From Stutzerimonas stutzeri (GTDB lineage: Bacteria; Pseudomonadota; Gammaproteobacteria; Enterobacterales; Pasteurellaceae), in assembly GCA_901420285.1 (NCBI GenBank), contig CABDVE010000001.1:1054001-1118000 (forward strand): DNA of 64,000 bases, written 5' to 3'. A program made the translations under genes and the position numbers. Shown here piece after piece: positions 30,910 through 43,594 of this stretch (position 1 is its first letter; every line of letters starts with the position of its first letter). The notes under the pieces were generated by a model, which was not told the origin of the DNA, made no database searches, and worked only from the letters and a program-made list of their open reading frames with translations.

Positions 30910-31578
30910 TTAATGTGAATGTAATTGTTTAATAATCGCTAAAATTTCCAGCATATTTTTACCGCAATATTCCGCGTGGGATTGGTCGATATGCATACGT
31001 TTTTCTTCATAAGCAATCACGGGAATACCGGCTGCTTGAGCGGCTTGAATGCCGAAAAAAGAATCTTCAATGGCGACCGCACTTTGGGCTTCTACGCCGA
31101 GTTTTTCCAAGGTGTAGCGATAAATTGTCGGATCCGGTTTGCTGCGTTCAAATTGTTCGCCGCTCACGATAAAATCAAAGTGCTGAATAATATCACATTC
31201 CGTCAGAATGTTTTGAATATGTTCCAAGCGAGAAGAGGACGCTACCGCCAGTTCAATGCGGTGCTGTTTGGCGAACTCAATGATTTTCAGAATATCCGCA
31301 CGGAAAATGGAACGATAATCCACGGTGCTGAAAAGCTGTTTGAAGAAGTCAAAATAGCGTTGTTTGATTTCTTCCAACGGCAGGGATGAACCACTTAATT
31401 TTTTCACGATTTCAGGAATTTCGCTCAAGCTTTTGCCGACCACTTCTGCTCGCTCTAAGGGCGTTAAAGTGCGGTTATGTTCTTTAATGGATTCGATGAA
31501 TTGGGCTTGTAAGTCGTATTCTAAAAATTCTGTATCGACAATCACGCCGTCCATATCGAAGATGATAGCTTGTAGCAT
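30910..31578 (-). CDS. HAD-superfamily phosphatase/phosphomutase-like hydrolase
   Basis: The 222-residue protein has the haloacid dehalogenase motifs: DMDGVIVDTE (motif I, nucleophile Asp), AVASSSRLEH (motif II), KPDPTIY (motif III Lys) and AIEDSFFGIQAAQAAG (motif IV), with a four-helix cap. It is in the beta-phosphoglucomutase-like subgroup; substrate unknown. It lies 23 bp upstream of guaA on the same strand and may be co-transcribed. Confidence 0.88.
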   Translation of the reverse strand: MLQAIIFDMDGVIVDTEFLEYDLQAQFIESIKEHNRTLTPLERAEVVGKSLSEIPEIVKKLSGSSLPLEEIKQRYFDFFKQLFSTVDYRSIFRADILKIIEFAKQHRIELAVASSSRLEHIQNILTECDIIQHFDFIVSGEQFERSKPDPTIYRYTLEKLGVEAQSAVAIEDSFFGIQAAQAAGIPVIAYEEKRMHIDQSHAEYCGKNMLEILAIIKQLHSH

Positions 31579-31649
31579 TGGGTTTCCTGTTTGTAAGCGG
31601 TTGGATTTTGCAAAAGTTTTGCGAAAATTGACCGCTTTTTGATTGTGAG

Positions 31650-31982
31650 TTAAGGTTTCATTCCAACAGTGATGTCTGTTTCACCATTTTTATCAGCGAC
31701 CATTTGTACGTTAAATTTTCGAGTTTGATCACATCCTGTAGCAGTCCAAGTTTCATAACTTGCTTTAGGTGTTACTCCATCTGGTTGAAATACTACCTTA
31801 TCAATTTCGGTATGAATGGAAGATACTCGACATGATGTATCGTAAAAGAATAGTTTGCCTAAATATTGTTCTACATCTGACTTTAATGTGTTATCGGCGA
31901 TAGTATTGCCTGAATAAGTCGTTCCCAGAATAGAGCAGGCAGTTAATAAACCTAGAAAGGTAACGATAAGTAATTTCTTCAT
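31650..31982 (-). CDS. Small putative lipoprotein
   Basis: The 110-residue product starts MKKLLIVTFLGLLTACSIL at 31982 (GGAAAAAA upstream), with lipobox LTAC and Cys16. The mature part has two further Cys (CRVSS and TGCDQT) that could form a disulfide, and a predicted strand-rich fold. I do not recognise the family. It lies between guaB and the HAD gene on the same strand. Confidence 0.75.
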   Translation of the reverse strand: MKKLLIVTFLGLLTACSILGTTYSGNTIADNTLKSDVEQYLGKLFFYDTSCRVSSIHTEIDKVVFQPDGVTPKASYETWTATGCDQTRKFNVQMVADKNGETDITVGMKP

Positions 31983-32070
31983 GTTTTTTTCCTTTAGAGT
32001 GAACTTCAAAACTTTTACAAAATCAACCGCACTTTAAATAACAAAAGGTGGGCTAAAGCCCACCCTACGG

Positions 32071-34574
<2,504 letters not shown>

Positions 34575-34707
34575 TAAACGTTTAACACGAGCTGCGAAGT
34601 GTAAGCTTAAGTGTATGAAAACGCTTATTCAAATTTATCGGTAATAGAATAGATTTTAGGCATTTGAATTATTTTTAAGCAGTCGATACTTTTTTGTTGA
34701 TTTTCGT

Positions 34708-34736
34708 TTGACAGCATTTCGTAAATCGGTAAAATA
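34708..34736 (+). promoter_or_regulatory. Promoter of the tRNA cluster
   Basis: TTGACA (34708-34713) and TAAAAT (34730-34735) with 16-bp spacing, 28 bp before the first tRNA. Confidence 0.8.
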
Positions 34737-34763
34737 CGCGCCGTTGTTTAGCAATAAGCAAAT

Positions 34764-34839
<76 letters not shown>

Positions 34840-34843
34840 ATTT

Positions 34844-34930
34844 GCCCGAGTGGTGGAATCGGTAGACACAAGGGATTTAAAATCCCTCGCCTTTCGAGGC
34901 GTGCCAGTTCAAGTCTGGCTTCGGGCACCA
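34844..34930 (+). tRNA. tRNA-Leu (TAA)
   Basis: An 87-nt class II tRNA: acceptor GCCCGAG paired with CTTCGGGC, anticodon TAA within GGATTTAAAATCC, long variable arm (TCGCCTTTCGAGGCG), T-loop GTTCAAGTC, encoded CCA. Confidence 0.97.
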
Positions 34931-34980
34931 TTTTAAAGATTATCTATCCTTTAAAATTCCTCATTTAATATCAAGCCTTA

Positions 34981-35056
34981 GGGTCGTTAGCTCAGTCGGT
35001 AGAGCAGCGGACTTTTAATCCGTTGGTCGAAGGTTCGAATCCTTCACGACCCACCA
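34981..35056 (+). tRNA. tRNA-Lys (TTT)
   Basis: A 76-nt cloverleaf: GGGTCGT acceptor pairing with ACGACCC, anticodon TTT in GGACTTTTAATCC, T-loop GTTCGAATC, encoded CCA. The 185 bp after it up to rlmL hold no gene. Confidence 0.97.
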
Positions 35057-35241
35057 ATCTTTATTGTCATCCTCTAGATTTTCAACACAATATTAACCTA
35101 TCTTAAAAAAGATGAAGGCTTATTCATTCTTTGTCGATTTAGATGCTTTCGTTTGTCTTCGTCTGGCGAAAGCCGATTTAAATTAACCAAGTTGAAACTT
35201 ATGCTATAATCCGCGCCGATTTTTTCCTACCGAGAATCTAC

Positions 35242-37368
35242 ATGAAACACCTATTTGCCACCACTTCTCGTGGTTTTGAAGAACTCCTAAAAGTTGAACT
35301 CACTGAGCTTGGTGCGCAAGATGCAAAAGTCGTGCAAGGCGGAGTGCATTATCAAGCGGATGATGAAACGCTTTATCGTACGTTACTTTGGTCGCGCTTA
35401 GCGTCGCGCATTTTAATTCCGTTAATTGAAACCAAAATTTACAGTGATCTTGATCTTTATGCCGCCGTATCGGGCTTTAATTGGTTGACTCAGTTTGATG
35501 AGCGCGTGACATTTTTCGTGGATTTTAACGGTACGAATCAGGAAATTCGCCACACTCAATTCGGCGCGATGCGTGTGAAAGACGGCATCGTGGATTATTT
35601 TGAACGTCGTGGGCGTGCTCGTCCAAATGTGGATAAAGCGCAGCCGGATATTCGTATTCATGCCTATTTAAATCGGGATGAGGTGGTGATTTCGCTCGAT
35701 TTAAGTGGTGATGCGTTGCACATACGCGGTTATCGTGAAGATACCGGCAAAGCGCCGTTGCGTGAAACGTTGGCAGCGGCGATAGTGTTGCGTTCCGGTT
35801 GGCAAAAAGGCACGCCGTTAGTGGATCCGATGTGCGGTTCCGGTACGTTGCTAATTGAAGCGGCCCAAATGGAAGCACAAATTGCGCCGCAGTTGTATCG
35901 TCTGCATTGGGGCTTTGATTTTTGGCAGGGACATAATCAGACGGCGTGGGAAAAAGTGAAAGAGGCGGCTTTAGCGTTGGCGGAAGCGGAAAAACAACGT
36001 GAAAATCCACCGCACTTTTACGGTTTCGATTTGGATCATCAGGTGTTGCGAAAAGCCAAACAAAACGCTAAAAATGCCGGCGTAGAGCATTTAATGCAAT
36101 GGCAACAGGGCGATGTGGCAGCGATTAAAAATCCAAGCCCGAACTTGGCGGGTACGGTGATTTGTAATCCGCCATACGGAGAACGTTTAGGCACCGCACC
36201 GGCATTGATTGCCTTATATTCTGTATTCGGGCAACGTTTGAAACAACAGTTTGCCGGTTGGAACCTGTCTATTTTCAGTGGCGAGCCGAGCTTGTTGGAT
36301 TGCCTGCGTTTGCGTTCCCATCGTCAATTTAAAGCGAAAAACGGTCCATTGGATTGTGTGCAGAAGAATTACCAAATTGCCAAACGGGTGGAAAGTGCGG
36401 CTGAATCTGAGCGCACTTCTTTACCTGAGGTAGCGGTGGATTTTGCGAATCGCCTGCAAAAAAATATCAAGAAAATTGAGAAATGGGCGAAGCAACAAGA
36501 GCTAGACGCTTATCGCTTATATGACGCGGATTTGCCTGAATATAATTTGGCGGTAGATCGTTACGGCGATCATATTGTCGTGCAGGAATACGCCGCGCCG
36601 AAAAATATTGATGAAAATAAAGCCCGTCAGCGCTTGTTGGATGCGGTGAACGTGACCTTGAAAGTAACGGGCGTGGAAACCAACAAATTAGTTTTGAAAG
36701 TGCGCCAAAAGCAAAAAGGCACTAATCAATATGAAAAACTGGCGAACAAAGGCGAATATTTTTATGTGAACGAATACGGCGCGAAATTGTGGGTGAACCT
36801 GACGGATTATTTGGATACAGGCTTGTTTTTGGATCACCGTCTAACCCGCAAAATGTTGGGTGAAATGGCGCAAGGTAAGGATTTCCTGAATCTGTTTGCG
36901 TACACCGGCTCGGCGACGGTGCACGCGGCGTTAGGCGGTGCGAAATCTACCACCACTGTAGATATGTCGAATACGTATCTCAATTGGGCGGAACAAAATT
37001 TATTGCTTAACGATATTGAAGGCAAACAGCATAAACTCATTCAAGCAGATTGTTTGCAATGGCTAGAAAAATGCGATTGCCGGTTCGATTTAATTTTTGT
37101 GGATCCGCCGACGTTCTCCAATTCCAAACGTATGGAAGCTAGCTGGGACGTGCAACGGGATCACATTAAGTTGATGACGAATTTAAAATGTATTTTGCGT
37201 CCGAACGGCACTATCGTGTTTTCTAACAATAAACGTGGCTTTAAAATGGATTTTGCGACACTGGAAGAACTTGGGTTCAATGCGGTGCTCATTTCGCATA
37301 AGACGTTACCGTTGGATTTTGAACGCAATAAACAAATTCATAATTGCTGGTTAATTACGAAAAAATAA
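35242..37368 (+). CDS. rlmL: 23S rRNA bifunctional methyltransferase RlmKL
   Basis: The 708-residue fusion enzyme methylates G2445 (RlmL part) and G2069 (RlmK part) of 23S rRNA, going by E. coli. An N-terminal THUMP domain is followed by the RlmL methyltransferase with [14 protein letters not shown] and the catalytic NPPYGERLG. The C-terminal RlmK domain has [19 protein letters not shown] and [12 protein letters not shown]. The length fits E. coli (702). One motif copy (AATGCGGTGCT, 37281) codes for NAVL near the end. Confidence 0.97.
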   Translation: MKHLFATTSRGFEELLKVELTELGAQDAKVVQGGVHYQADDETLYRTLLWSRLASRILIPLIETKIYSDLDLYAAVSGFNWLTQFDERVTFFVDFNGTNQEIRHTQFGAMRVKDGIVDYFERRGRARPNVDKAQPDIRIHAYLNRDEVVISLDLSGDALHIRGYREDTGKAPLRETLAAAIVLRSGWQKGTPLVDPMCGSGTLLIEAAQMEAQIAPQLYRLHWGFDFWQGHNQTAWEKVKEAALALAEAEKQRENPPHFYGFDLDHQVLRKAKQNAKNAGVEHLMQWQQGDVAAIKNPSPNLAGTVICNPPYGERLGTAPALIALYSVFGQRLKQQFAGWNLSIFSGEPSLLDCLRLRSHRQFKAKNGPLDCVQKNYQIAKRVESAAESERTSLPEVAVDFANRLQKNIKKIEKWAKQQELDAYRLYDADLPEYNLAVDRYGDHIVVQEYAAPKNIDENKARQRLLDAVNVTLKVTGVETNKLVLKVRQKQKGTNQYEKLANKGEYFYVNEYGAKLWVNLTDYLDTGLFLDHRLTRKMLGEMAQGKDFLNLFAYTGSATVHAALGGAKSTTTVDMSNTYLNWAEQNLLLNDIEGKQHKLIQADCLQWLEKCDCRFDLIFVDPPTFSNSKRMEASWDVQRDHIKLMTNLKCILRPNGTIVFSNNKRGFKMDFATLEELGFNAVLISHKTLPLDFERNKQIHNCWLITKK

Positions 37369-37455
37369 CGTGAAGGGATTTCGGAGAGAAATCCCTTTTT
37401 TCAAGGCATCGATAAAAAGGCAAGTAATTCGTTTTGAATTATTGCGTAATAGTGC

Positions 37456-37507
37456 TTGCTTATTAAACAAAAATCCGTATTATAGCCGTCTATACGTCAA
37501 TACATCT
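37456..37507 (+). promoter_or_regulatory. metK promoter with three tandem met boxes (MetJ operator)
   Basis: Three adjacent 8-mers, AGCCGTCT, ATACGTCA and ATACATCT (37484-37507), match the met box AGACGTCT at 7, 6 and 6 of 8 positions. They follow directly on a -35 TTGCTT (37456-37461) and -10 TATTAT (37479-37484) spaced 17 bp, so MetJ-SAM would block promoter clearance. Confidence 0.85.
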
Positions 37508-37526
37508 AAATTCAATGAGGAAAACT

Positions 37527-38681
37527 ATGTCTAGTTACTTATTTACTTCCGAGTCCGTGTCAGAAGGACATCCTGATAAAATCGCCGATCAAATTTCCGA
37601 TGCGGTGCTCGATGAGATCCTAAAACAAGACCCAAAAGCCCGCGTGGCATGCGAAACTTATGTGAAAACCGGTATGGCGCTGGTGGGTGGCGAGATTACC
37701 ACTTCCGCTTGGGTGGATATTGAAAATCTAACTCGTAAAGTGATTTGTGAGATCGGCTATGAGCATTCTGATATGGGTTTTGACGGTCATTCTTGTGCGG
37801 TGTTAAATGCCATTGGTAAACAATCGGCAGACATTAATCAAGGCGTGGATCGTGAGAATCCGTTGGATCAAGGAGCAGGCGACCAAGGTATTATGTTCGG
37901 TTACGCAACGAATGAAACCGACGTGTTGATGCCGGCAGCAATTACCTATGCGCATCGTTTAATGGAAAGACAAGCGCAAGTACGTAAAAACGGCACCTTG
38001 CCATGGTTGCGTCCGGATGCGAAAAGCCAAGTTACCTTGAAATATGAAAACGATAAAATCGTCGGCGTGGATGCGGTGGTACTTTCCACTCAACATGCGG
38101 CAGAAATCGCGCAAAAAGATTTGCACGAAGCGGTGATGGAGGAAATCATCAAGCCGGTATTGCCGAGCGAATTGCTTTCAAAAGACACTAAATTCTTTAT
38201 TAATCCGACCGGTCGTTTCGTTATCGGAGGCCCGATGGGCGACTGTGGTTTAACCGGTCGTAAAATTATTGTAGATACTTATGGCGGCGCGGCTCGTCAC
38301 GGTGGTGGTGCATTTTCCGGTAAAGACCCATCAAAAGTGGACCGTTCTGCCGCCTATGCCGCACGTTATGTGGCGAAAAATATCGTTGCAGCCGGCTTAG
38401 CGGAGCGTTGTGAAATTCAGCTTTCTTATGCCATTGGTGTGGCTGAGCCGACATCCATCATGGTGGAAACGTTCGGTACGGGTAAAGCAGCGAATGAACT
38501 ATTAGTCGCGTTAGTGCGTGAATTCTTCGATTTGCGTCCTTACGGTTTAATCAAAATGTTGAATTTAATTCAACCGATTTATCGCGCAACAGCGGCTTAC
38601 GGTCACTTCGGTCGTGAACAATTCCCGTGGGAAAAAGTCGATCGTGCGGAAGAATTACGCGCCGCAGCCGGGTTAAAATAA
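37527..38681 (+). CDS. metK: S-adenosylmethionine synthetase
   Basis: The 384-residue enzyme makes SAM from methionine and ATP. I chose the ATG at 37527 (GAGGAAAAC just before, [20 protein letters not shown]) because it gives the E. coli length. Motifs [12 protein letters not shown] (methionine/ATP) and the P-loop-like [19 protein letters not shown] are present. MetJ sites are upstream and a terminator directly downstream. Confidence 0.98.
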   Translation: MSSYLFTSESVSEGHPDKIADQISDAVLDEILKQDPKARVACETYVKTGMALVGGEITTSAWVDIENLTRKVICEIGYEHSDMGFDGHSCAVLNAIGKQSADINQGVDRENPLDQGAGDQGIMFGYATNETDVLMPAAITYAHRLMERQAQVRKNGTLPWLRPDAKSQVTLKYENDKIVGVDAVVLSTQHAAEIAQKDLHEAVMEEIIKPVLPSELLSKDTKFFINPTGRFVIGGPMGDCGLTGRKIIVDTYGGAARHGGGAFSGKDPSKVDRSAAYAARYVAKNIVAAGLAERCEIQLSYAIGVAEPTSIMVETFGTGKAANELLVALVREFFDLRPYGLIKMLNLIQPIYRATAAYGHFGREQFPWEKVDRAEELRAAAGLK

Positions 38682-38698
38682 CCTCTTATATATGAATC

Positions 38699-38730
38699 AA
38701 AAACCGCTAATCTAGCGGTTTTTGTTTTTT
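38699..38730 (+). terminator. metK terminator
   Basis: AAACCGCTA (38701-38709) pairs with TAGCGGTTT (38713-38721) with a CTAT-type loop of three bases, then TTGTTTTTT. Confidence 0.9.
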
Positions 38731-38739
38731 CTAATTTTT

Positions 38740-39249
38740 ATGCTTTCACCACAAACACAATTTCGACATTTAAAAATGCAGGTTCAGCGTAAGTTGGCGG
38801 AATCTTTACGTCTTGCGGAAAGTTATTTCAAACGCGAATTTCCGATGCCGACGGTTGGTTATGATTTACGCGGAATGAAAGCAGGCGTCGCATATTTACA
38901 AAAAAACGAAATTAAATTTAATCGCACTTTACTGGTGGAAAATAGCGAAGAATTTATCCGTCAAGTGGTGCCACATGAATTGGGGCATTTAATTACCTAT
39001 CAAGTTTTTGGTCGCGTAAAACCGCACGGACAAGAATGGCAAAGGGTAATGAATCAAGTTTTTCAATTGTCGGCGGATACTTGTCATCAATTTGACGTGC
39101 GGAACGTGCAAGGTCAAACCTTCGAGTATCATTGTGCTTGCCAAACGCATTTATTAAGCGCTCGTCGCCATAATCGAATTTTAAAAGAAGGCGTAGAATA
39201 TTTATGTCGAAAATGTAAGGGAAAATTGGTTTTTATCGGTGAAAATTAA
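38740..39249 (+). CDS. sprT: SprT-family zinc metalloprotease-like protein
   Basis: The 169-residue protein has the zinc-protease motif HELGH (in [13 protein letters not shown]) with a downstream His in KPHGQEW, and a C-terminal zinc ribbon ([11 protein letters not shown] ... [10 protein letters not shown]). The ATG at 38740 is preferred, since an in-frame TTG six codons earlier lies in the metK terminator's T-run. RBS is weak. Function in bacteria is not established; the eukaryotic relative Spartan handles DNA-protein crosslinks. Confidence 0.9.
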   Translation: MLSPQTQFRHLKMQVQRKLAESLRLAESYFKREFPMPTVGYDLRGMKAGVAYLQKNEIKFNRTLLVENSEEFIRQVVPHELGHLITYQVFGRVKPHGQEWQRVMNQVFQLSADTCHQFDVRNVQGQTFEYHCACQTHLLSARRHNRILKEGVEYLCRKCKGKLVFIGEN

Positions 39250-39311
39250 TTGTAGTTATGCTACATTTTAGGCGGTTTAATTAATTCGACTAAAGAATAA
39301 AGGAGTCTCAC

Positions 39312-39824
39312 ATGAAAAAGTCTGTTTTAGCCATAATTATTGGTGCTTTTGCGATAGCTTCCAGCGCTAACGCGGGCGTTTATGCGGAAGGTGATGTTGG
39401 CCTTTCAAGAACTTCGGCGAATGGCAATCACAAAACCAAAGTAGAGCCGCGAGTTGCCGTAGGTTATCAATTGGGGAACGTGCGCGTTGCCGGTGATTAC
39501 ACTCATCACGGTAAAGTTGAAGGTGCGAAAATTCAAGGTTTAGGGGCATCTGTACTTTATGATTTTGATCTAAATTCCCGCGTTAAACCTTATGTTGGTG
39601 CACGTGTCGCCGCAAACCGATTCAAATATGACGATCGCGCGGAGCAACGTTATAAAAGTTCTTCCGACACCAAATTAGGCTATGGTGTAGTTGCCGGTGC
39701 AAAATATAATTTAGATGAAAAATGGTACGCAAACGGCGGTGTGGAATATAACCGTTTGGGTAATTTTGACGATACCAAAGTAAATAACTACGGGGCAAAG
39801 GTCGGTGTTGGTTATAAATTCTAA
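39312..39824 (+). CDS. Opacity-type small outer-membrane beta-barrel protein
   Basis: The 170-residue precursor has a signal peptide (MKKSVLAIIIGAFAIASSANA) and alternating strands such as VEPRVAVGYQLGNVRVAGDY, LGASVLYDFDLNS, KPYVGARVAANRF and GYGVVAGAKYNLD, with a C-terminal aromatic (GVGYKF), the barrel-assembly signal. It fits the eight-stranded Opa/OmpX-like porin family. RBS AAGGAG is 7 bases upstream. Role unknown; adhesion or immune interaction is typical. Confidence 0.88.
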   Translation: MKKSVLAIIIGAFAIASSANAGVYAEGDVGLSRTSANGNHKTKVEPRVAVGYQLGNVRVAGDYTHHGKVEGAKIQGLGASVLYDFDLNSRVKPYVGARVAANRFKYDDRAEQRYKSSSDTKLGYGVVAGAKYNLDEKWYANGGVEYNRLGNFDDTKVNNYGAKVGVGYKF

Positions 39825-39910
39825 TTTCTTTTCCGAAGTGCGGTTTAACTGCTAAATGATTTAGCTCCTCCACCACGCGGAAATTATCGACGCGGAAATT
39901 ATGATCGTAA

Positions 39911-39954
39911 AATAGCACCGCATTGGACTGATTCCAATGCGGTGCTATTTTTAG
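39911..39954. repeat. Perfect inverted pair of the motif, terminator-like
   Basis: AATAGCACCGCATTGGA (39911-39927) and TCCAATGCGGTGCTATT (39933-39949) form a perfect 17-bp stem with a 5-base loop, then TTTT. This is the best-formed of the four inverted pairs and lies after the opacity gene. An uptake signal is at 39835. Confidence 0.92.
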
Positions 39955-40092
39955 CATTCAATTCATGTTTAGATTCGGCAACTTTTTTGTGTATTTACAA
40001 CATTGCATCGTTTCCACATTTTTCTCTTGAAAATTTCTTTTTCATTCTTATATCTGTGGCGTTCAATTTTAATTTGCCATAAAAGGAAAAAA

Positions 40093-41976
40093 ATGATGTC
40101 ACAAAATCAAGAAACCCGTGGCTTCCAATCGGAAGTCAAACAACTTCTCCAATTAATGATCCATTCTTTGTATTCCAACAAAGAAATTTTCTTGCGCGAG
40201 CTGATTTCCAATGCCTCCGATGCGGCGGATAAACTCCGTTTCAAAGCCCTTTCCAATCCCGATTTATATGCCGGCGATGGCGAATTACGCGTGCGTATCA
40301 GCGCAGATGCGGAAAAAGGCACCTTGACTATCAGCGATAACGGCATCGGGATGACTCGTGAACAAGTGATCGATCATTTGGGCACGATTGCGAAATCCGG
40401 AACAAAAGAATTTTTGACCGCACTTGGGCAAGATCAAGCAAAAGATAGCCAGCTTATCGGCCAGTTCGGCGTGGGCTTTTATTCTGCTTTTATCGTTGCC
40501 GATAAAGTGACGGTGAAAACCCGTGCAGCAGGCGAGCCGGCTGATAAAGGCGTGCTTTGGGAATCTGCCGGCGAAGGTGAGTATTCCGTGGCGGATATTG
40601 AGAAAAAATCCCGTGGTACTGACGTGATTTTACATTTACGCGAAGATGAAAAAGAATTCTTAAACGATTGGCGTTTGCGTGAAATTATCGGTAAATATTC
40701 CGATCATATCGGTTTGCCGGTGGAAATGCTGACCAAAGAATATGATGACGAAGGCAAAGAAACCGGTGAAAAATGGGAAAAAATCAATAAATCCGATGCC
40801 TTGTGGACGCGTTCCAAAAACGAGATTTCCGACGAGGAATACAAAGAATTTTATAAACACATCAGCCACGATTTTGCCGATCCACTTTTATGGGCACATA
40901 ACAAAGTGGAAGGTAATCAGGAATATACCAGCCTGCTTTATGTGCCAAGTAAAGCGCCTTGGGATCTATTCAATCGCGAGCACAAGCACGGTTTAAAACT
41001 TTATGTGCAACGCGTGTTTATCATGGATGATGCGGAGCAATTCATGCCGAATTATCTGCGTTTTATGCGTGGTTTAATCGACAGCAATGATTTGCCGTTA
41101 AATGTATCCCGTGAAATTTTGCAGGATAACAAAGTGACAGCAGCATTGCGCAAAGCTTTAACCAAACGTTCTTTACAAATGCTGGAAAAACTGGCGAAAG
41201 AGGATGCGGAAAAATACCAACAATTCTGGAAAGAGTTCGGTTTAGTCTTGAAAGAAGGGCCGGCAGAAGATTTTGCCAATAAAGAAGCCATTGCGAAATT
41301 ATTGCGTTTTGCTTCAACCCACAATGACGGAGCCGAACAAACCGTGTCATTAGAAGACTATGTTGCCCGCATGAAAGAAGGTCAAAAAGCCATTTATTAC
41401 ATCACGGCAGACAGCTATGTGGCGGCAAAAAATAGCCCGCACTTGGAATTGTTCAACAAAAAAGGCATTGAAGTGTTGCTGCTTTCCGACCGCATTGACG
41501 AATGGATGTTAAGCTACTTAACGGAATTTGACGGCAAACCGTTGCAAAGTATCACCAAAGCCAACTTAGATTTAGGTGATTTAGCAGATAAAGAATCCGA
41601 CGCGCAAAAAGAACAAGACGAAGCCTTTAGTAGCGTGATTGAACGCGTGAAAACTTTGCTTGGCGATCGTGTAAAAGATGTACGCGTGACCCATAACTTA
41701 ACAGATACGCCTGCCGTGGTGTCCACCGACAATGACCAAATGACCACGCAAATGGCCAAACTTTTCGCCGCTGCAGGTCAACCGGTGCCGGAAGTGAAAT
41801 ATACGTTTGAATTAAATCCGGAACATCACTTGGTGAAAAAAGTCGCCGACATTGCCGATGAAGCGGAATTTGCCGATTGGGTAGAATTGTTGCTAGAGCA
41901 AGCCATGCTTGCGGAGCGCGGTTCGTTAGAAAATCCGGCGGCGTTTATTAAGCGAGTTAATAAGTTATTGGGATAA
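40093..41976 (+). CDS. htpG: Chaperone HtpG (Hsp90)
   Basis: The 627-residue ATP-dependent chaperone starts at the first of two adjacent ATGs (AAGGA 6 bases upstream). The N-terminal GHKL ATPase shows [21 protein letters not shown] and [13 protein letters not shown]; the middle domain has [13 protein letters not shown]; the C-terminal dimerisation domain ends [15 protein letters not shown]. coli HtpG is 624. The last 65 bp of the gene are repeated, diverged, at 42897-42963. Confidence 0.97.
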   Translation: MMSQNQETRGFQSEVKQLLQLMIHSLYSNKEIFLRELISNASDAADKLRFKALSNPDLYAGDGELRVRISADAEKGTLTISDNGIGMTREQVIDHLGTIAKSGTKEFLTALGQDQAKDSQLIGQFGVGFYSAFIVADKVTVKTRAAGEPADKGVLWESAGEGEYSVADIEKKSRGTDVILHLREDEKEFLNDWRLREIIGKYSDHIGLPVEMLTKEYDDEGKETGEKWEKINKSDALWTRSKNEISDEEYKEFYKHISHDFADPLLWAHNKVEGNQEYTSLLYVPSKAPWDLFNREHKHGLKLYVQRVFIMDDAEQFMPNYLRFMRGLIDSNDLPLNVSREILQDNKVTAALRKALTKRSLQMLEKLAKEDAEKYQQFWKEFGLVLKEGPAEDFANKEAIAKLLRFASTHNDGAEQTVSLEDYVARMKEGQKAIYYITADSYVAAKNSPHLELFNKKGIEVLLLSDRIDEWMLSYLTEFDGKPLQSITKANLDLGDLADKESDAQKEQDEAFSSVIERVKTLLGDRVKDVRVTHNLTDTPAVVSTDNDQMTTQMAKLFAAAGQPVPEVKYTFELNPEHHLVKKVADIADEAEFADWVELLLEQAMLAERGSLENPAAFIKRVNKLLG

Positions 41977-41984
41977 TAATGAAA

Positions 41985-42014
41985 AAATGCCTTAGCGCAA
42001 TTGCTAAGGCATTT
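41985..42014. terminator. htpG terminator (bidirectional)
   Basis: AAATGCCTTAGC pairs with GCTAAGGCATTT around GCAATT. An A-run on the left makes it also a terminator for the small gene on the minus strand. Confidence 0.85.
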
Positions 42015-42079
42015 CCATAAGTGGATTTACAATATTCTTGTCTAATTGTAAGTAAGAAAAATGTAAACGGTTGTTTTGT

Positions 42080-42235
42080 TTATCTTCCACCTGGACGACG
42101 ATCTGCGGCGCGATCTCCACAGGCAGAACCATCTTTGGCGTACTGCCAACTATGATCACATCTTCCTGCATTAGCAAAAGAAGAAAATGTACCTAAAGCA
42201 AAAGTTGCTAATAAAATCATTGCGATTTTTTTCAT
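42080..42235 (-). CDS. Small secreted protein, 51 residues
   Basis: An intact frame from the ATG at 42235 to TAA at 42080, with GGAG about 7 bases upstream. It encodes a clear signal peptide (MKKIAMILLATFALGTFSSFANA) and a mature peptide of 28 residues with two Cys, GRCDHSW at the start, KDGSACGDRAAD in the middle and an Arg/Gly end (RRPGGR). The two Cys could form one disulfide. I recall similar short hypothetical proteins in other gammaproteobacteria, without known function. It diverges from the XRE gene at 42420. Confidence 0.8.
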   Translation of the reverse strand: MKKIAMILLATFALGTFSSFANAGRCDHSWQYAKDGSACGDRAADRRPGGR

Positions 42236-42419
42236 ATATACTCCAAGAATTAATTAATCATAACGTATGAATAATGCACGACATAAGTCAGTGTTTCGGT
42301 TAGAATCACCCTAGACATTATTCGTAAAAAATTATAATTATCTGAGTTTTATAGGAAAGATTGTGATTGTTATGGCATTCTATACAACTTGTTACTTGAC
42401 AAAATGATAGGGGAGAAAT

Positions 42420-42815
42420 ATGGGCGTTAATGAAAAAGTAAGATTATTTCGAGAATTAAATCAATGGTCCCAAGAAGAAATGGCTGAAAGAATGAATATG
42501 TCTGTAACAGGATATGCAAAGATTGAACGAGGAGAAACTAATTTAAGTTTACATAAATTGAAACAGATTGCCGCAGTTCTTCAAATTGATTTAATTGATT
42601 TGGTTTCTCCTAATGATAATGGAGTTATTTTGGTTGGTGGTGAGAATAACCAAAATCATTTTCGTAATAATTATTACGGTAGTCAGTCTGCTGAGTTTGA
42701 AATTGAAAAGTTAAAACTAGAATTGAAGCATAAAGATGATCTGTTAAAGCAAAAAGAAAGTGAATTGGATAGCTTAAAAGAATTAATAACCTTGTTAAAA
42801 CAAAATATTAAGTAG
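42420..42815 (+). CDS. XRE-family regulator with coiled coil, paralogue of 2479-2886
   Basis: The 131-residue protein has an HTH (WSQEEMAERMNMSVTGYAKIERGET) very close to that of the first regulator, an Asn-rich linker (ENNQNHFRNNYYGS) and a Lys/Glu/Leu coiled coil (about 95-131). RBS GGGGAG lies 6 bases before the ATG. It faces away from the secreted-peptide gene, so it may regulate it. It is in a cassette between duplicated htpG and arsC ends; low GC compared with neighbours. Confidence 0.8.
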   Translation: MGVNEKVRLFRELNQWSQEEMAERMNMSVTGYAKIERGETNLSLHKLKQIAAVLQIDLIDLVSPNDNGVILVGGENNQNHFRNNYYGSQSAEFEIEKLKLELKHKDDLLKQKESELDSLKELITLLKQNIK

Positions 42816-42823
42816 ATAAAAAT

Positions 42824-42963
42824 ATGATTACTGTTTATGGCATTAAAACTGCGACACTGTGAAAGAACCTGCCGACAAAGCCAACGATTTGCTGGAACTG
42901 GAGCGCGGTTCATTAGAAAATCCGGCGGCGTTTATTAAGCGTATCAATAAGTTATTGGGTTAA
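42824..42963 (+). pseudogene. Chimeric scrap: arsC start joined to htpG end
   Basis: Bases 42824-42865 copy the start of arsC (compare 43726-43767; one base missing in the AAAA run breaks the frame). From about 42866 the sequence resembles the end of htpG, and 42897-42963 is nearly identical to 41910-41976 ([18 protein letters not shown] then TAA). The order arsC-start then htpG-end is the reverse of the ancestral one. Confidence 0.88.
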
Positions 42964-42969
42964 TGATGT

Positions 42970-43007
42970 AAAAAACGCCTTAGTGTCAAGCTGAGGCGTT
43001 TTTTTAT
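42970..43007. terminator. Terminator after the chimeric scrap / antitoxin gene
   Basis: AAAAACGCCTTAG and CTGAGGCGTTTTTTT with a loop of about six bases. It resembles the htpG terminator and was probably duplicated with it. Confidence 0.8.
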
Positions 43008-43008
43008 A

Positions 43009-43350
43009 TTAAAAATCCAGTTGTTCCGCTTTAATACCCAACGCCGTCGCGACTTTAGTTCGCATTGTTTGGGTTAACTGCTCCGCATTTTCATGTTGTG
43101 AGTAAGCGGATTGACTGATTCCCATTCGAGCAGCCACTTCTGATTGCGTCAATCCCAAATATTCACGCCATGCTCGTGCTGCAGAATAGTTATGATCAAA
43201 ACTGAGATCGACGACTTCAGCCGGCACACCATCATCAAGGCTTAAATGAGATTGCTCAAATTTCAGTTGAAATTCGTGGTAAGGGACGAGGACATAAGTC
43301 GGCATGCCTTGTAAGTCATTGATAATCTGATAATTAGTATGTGTTTTCAT
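43009..43350 (-). CDS. HigA-type XRE antitoxin
   Basis: The 113-residue protein has an N-terminal extension and a C-terminal HTH (LGLTQSEVAARMGISQSAYSQH). It overlaps the upstream toxin gene by 17 bases, in toxin-first order as in HigBA-type modules. It should neutralise the toxin and repress the operon. Family-level assignment only. Confidence 0.85.
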   Translation of the reverse strand: MKTHTNYQIINDLQGMPTYVLVPYHEFQLKFEQSHLSLDDGVPAEVVDLSFDHNYSAARAWREYLGLTQSEVAARMGISQSAYSQHENAEQLTQTMRTKVATALGIKAEQLDF

Positions 43351-43594
43351 CTCGTTTTTTCACCTCTTCAATATGAATAACATAAACCTCACCATCGGCA
43401 CCTGTATTAAAAAAGACACGATAATTGCCTACTCGCAGACGGTATTGGTACAGGTGGTTGGTGAGCGATTTTATATTTTGGCAATTGGGAAAAGCGGATA
43501 ACCCACGGCATTTCTCACGGATTTGTGTGGCCTGTTCCCGTTGAATTTTTTTGAGTTGTTTAATTGCCTTTGTTTTATAAATCACTTGATACAT
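43334..43594 (-). CDS. RelE/ParE-superfamily toxin (HigB-like)
   Basis: The 86-residue basic protein has the fold's signatures: YKTKAIKQLKKIQREQATQI (helices) and YRLRVGNYRVFFNTGADGEVYVIHIEEVKKR (strands, with the RVGNYRV core and the terminal Arg). Such toxins usually cleave mRNA at the ribosome. It is paired with the antitoxin downstream. The module sits in the second htpG-arsC cassette. Confidence 0.87.
   Translation of the reverse strand: MYQVIYKTKAIKQLKKIQREQATQIREKCRGLSAFPNCQNIKSLTNHLYQYRLRVGNYRVFFNTGADGEVYVIHIEEVKKRDENTY

Noticed and set aside
40020-40060. Possible sigma-32 promoter before htpG (CTTGAAAA near 40025)
   Set aside because: The -10 part (CCCCAT-like) is not convincing.
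43009-43594. Toxin-antitoxin pair as part of a larger defence island
   Set aside because: Flanked at once by htpG/arsC sequence on both sides; no other defence genes are present.
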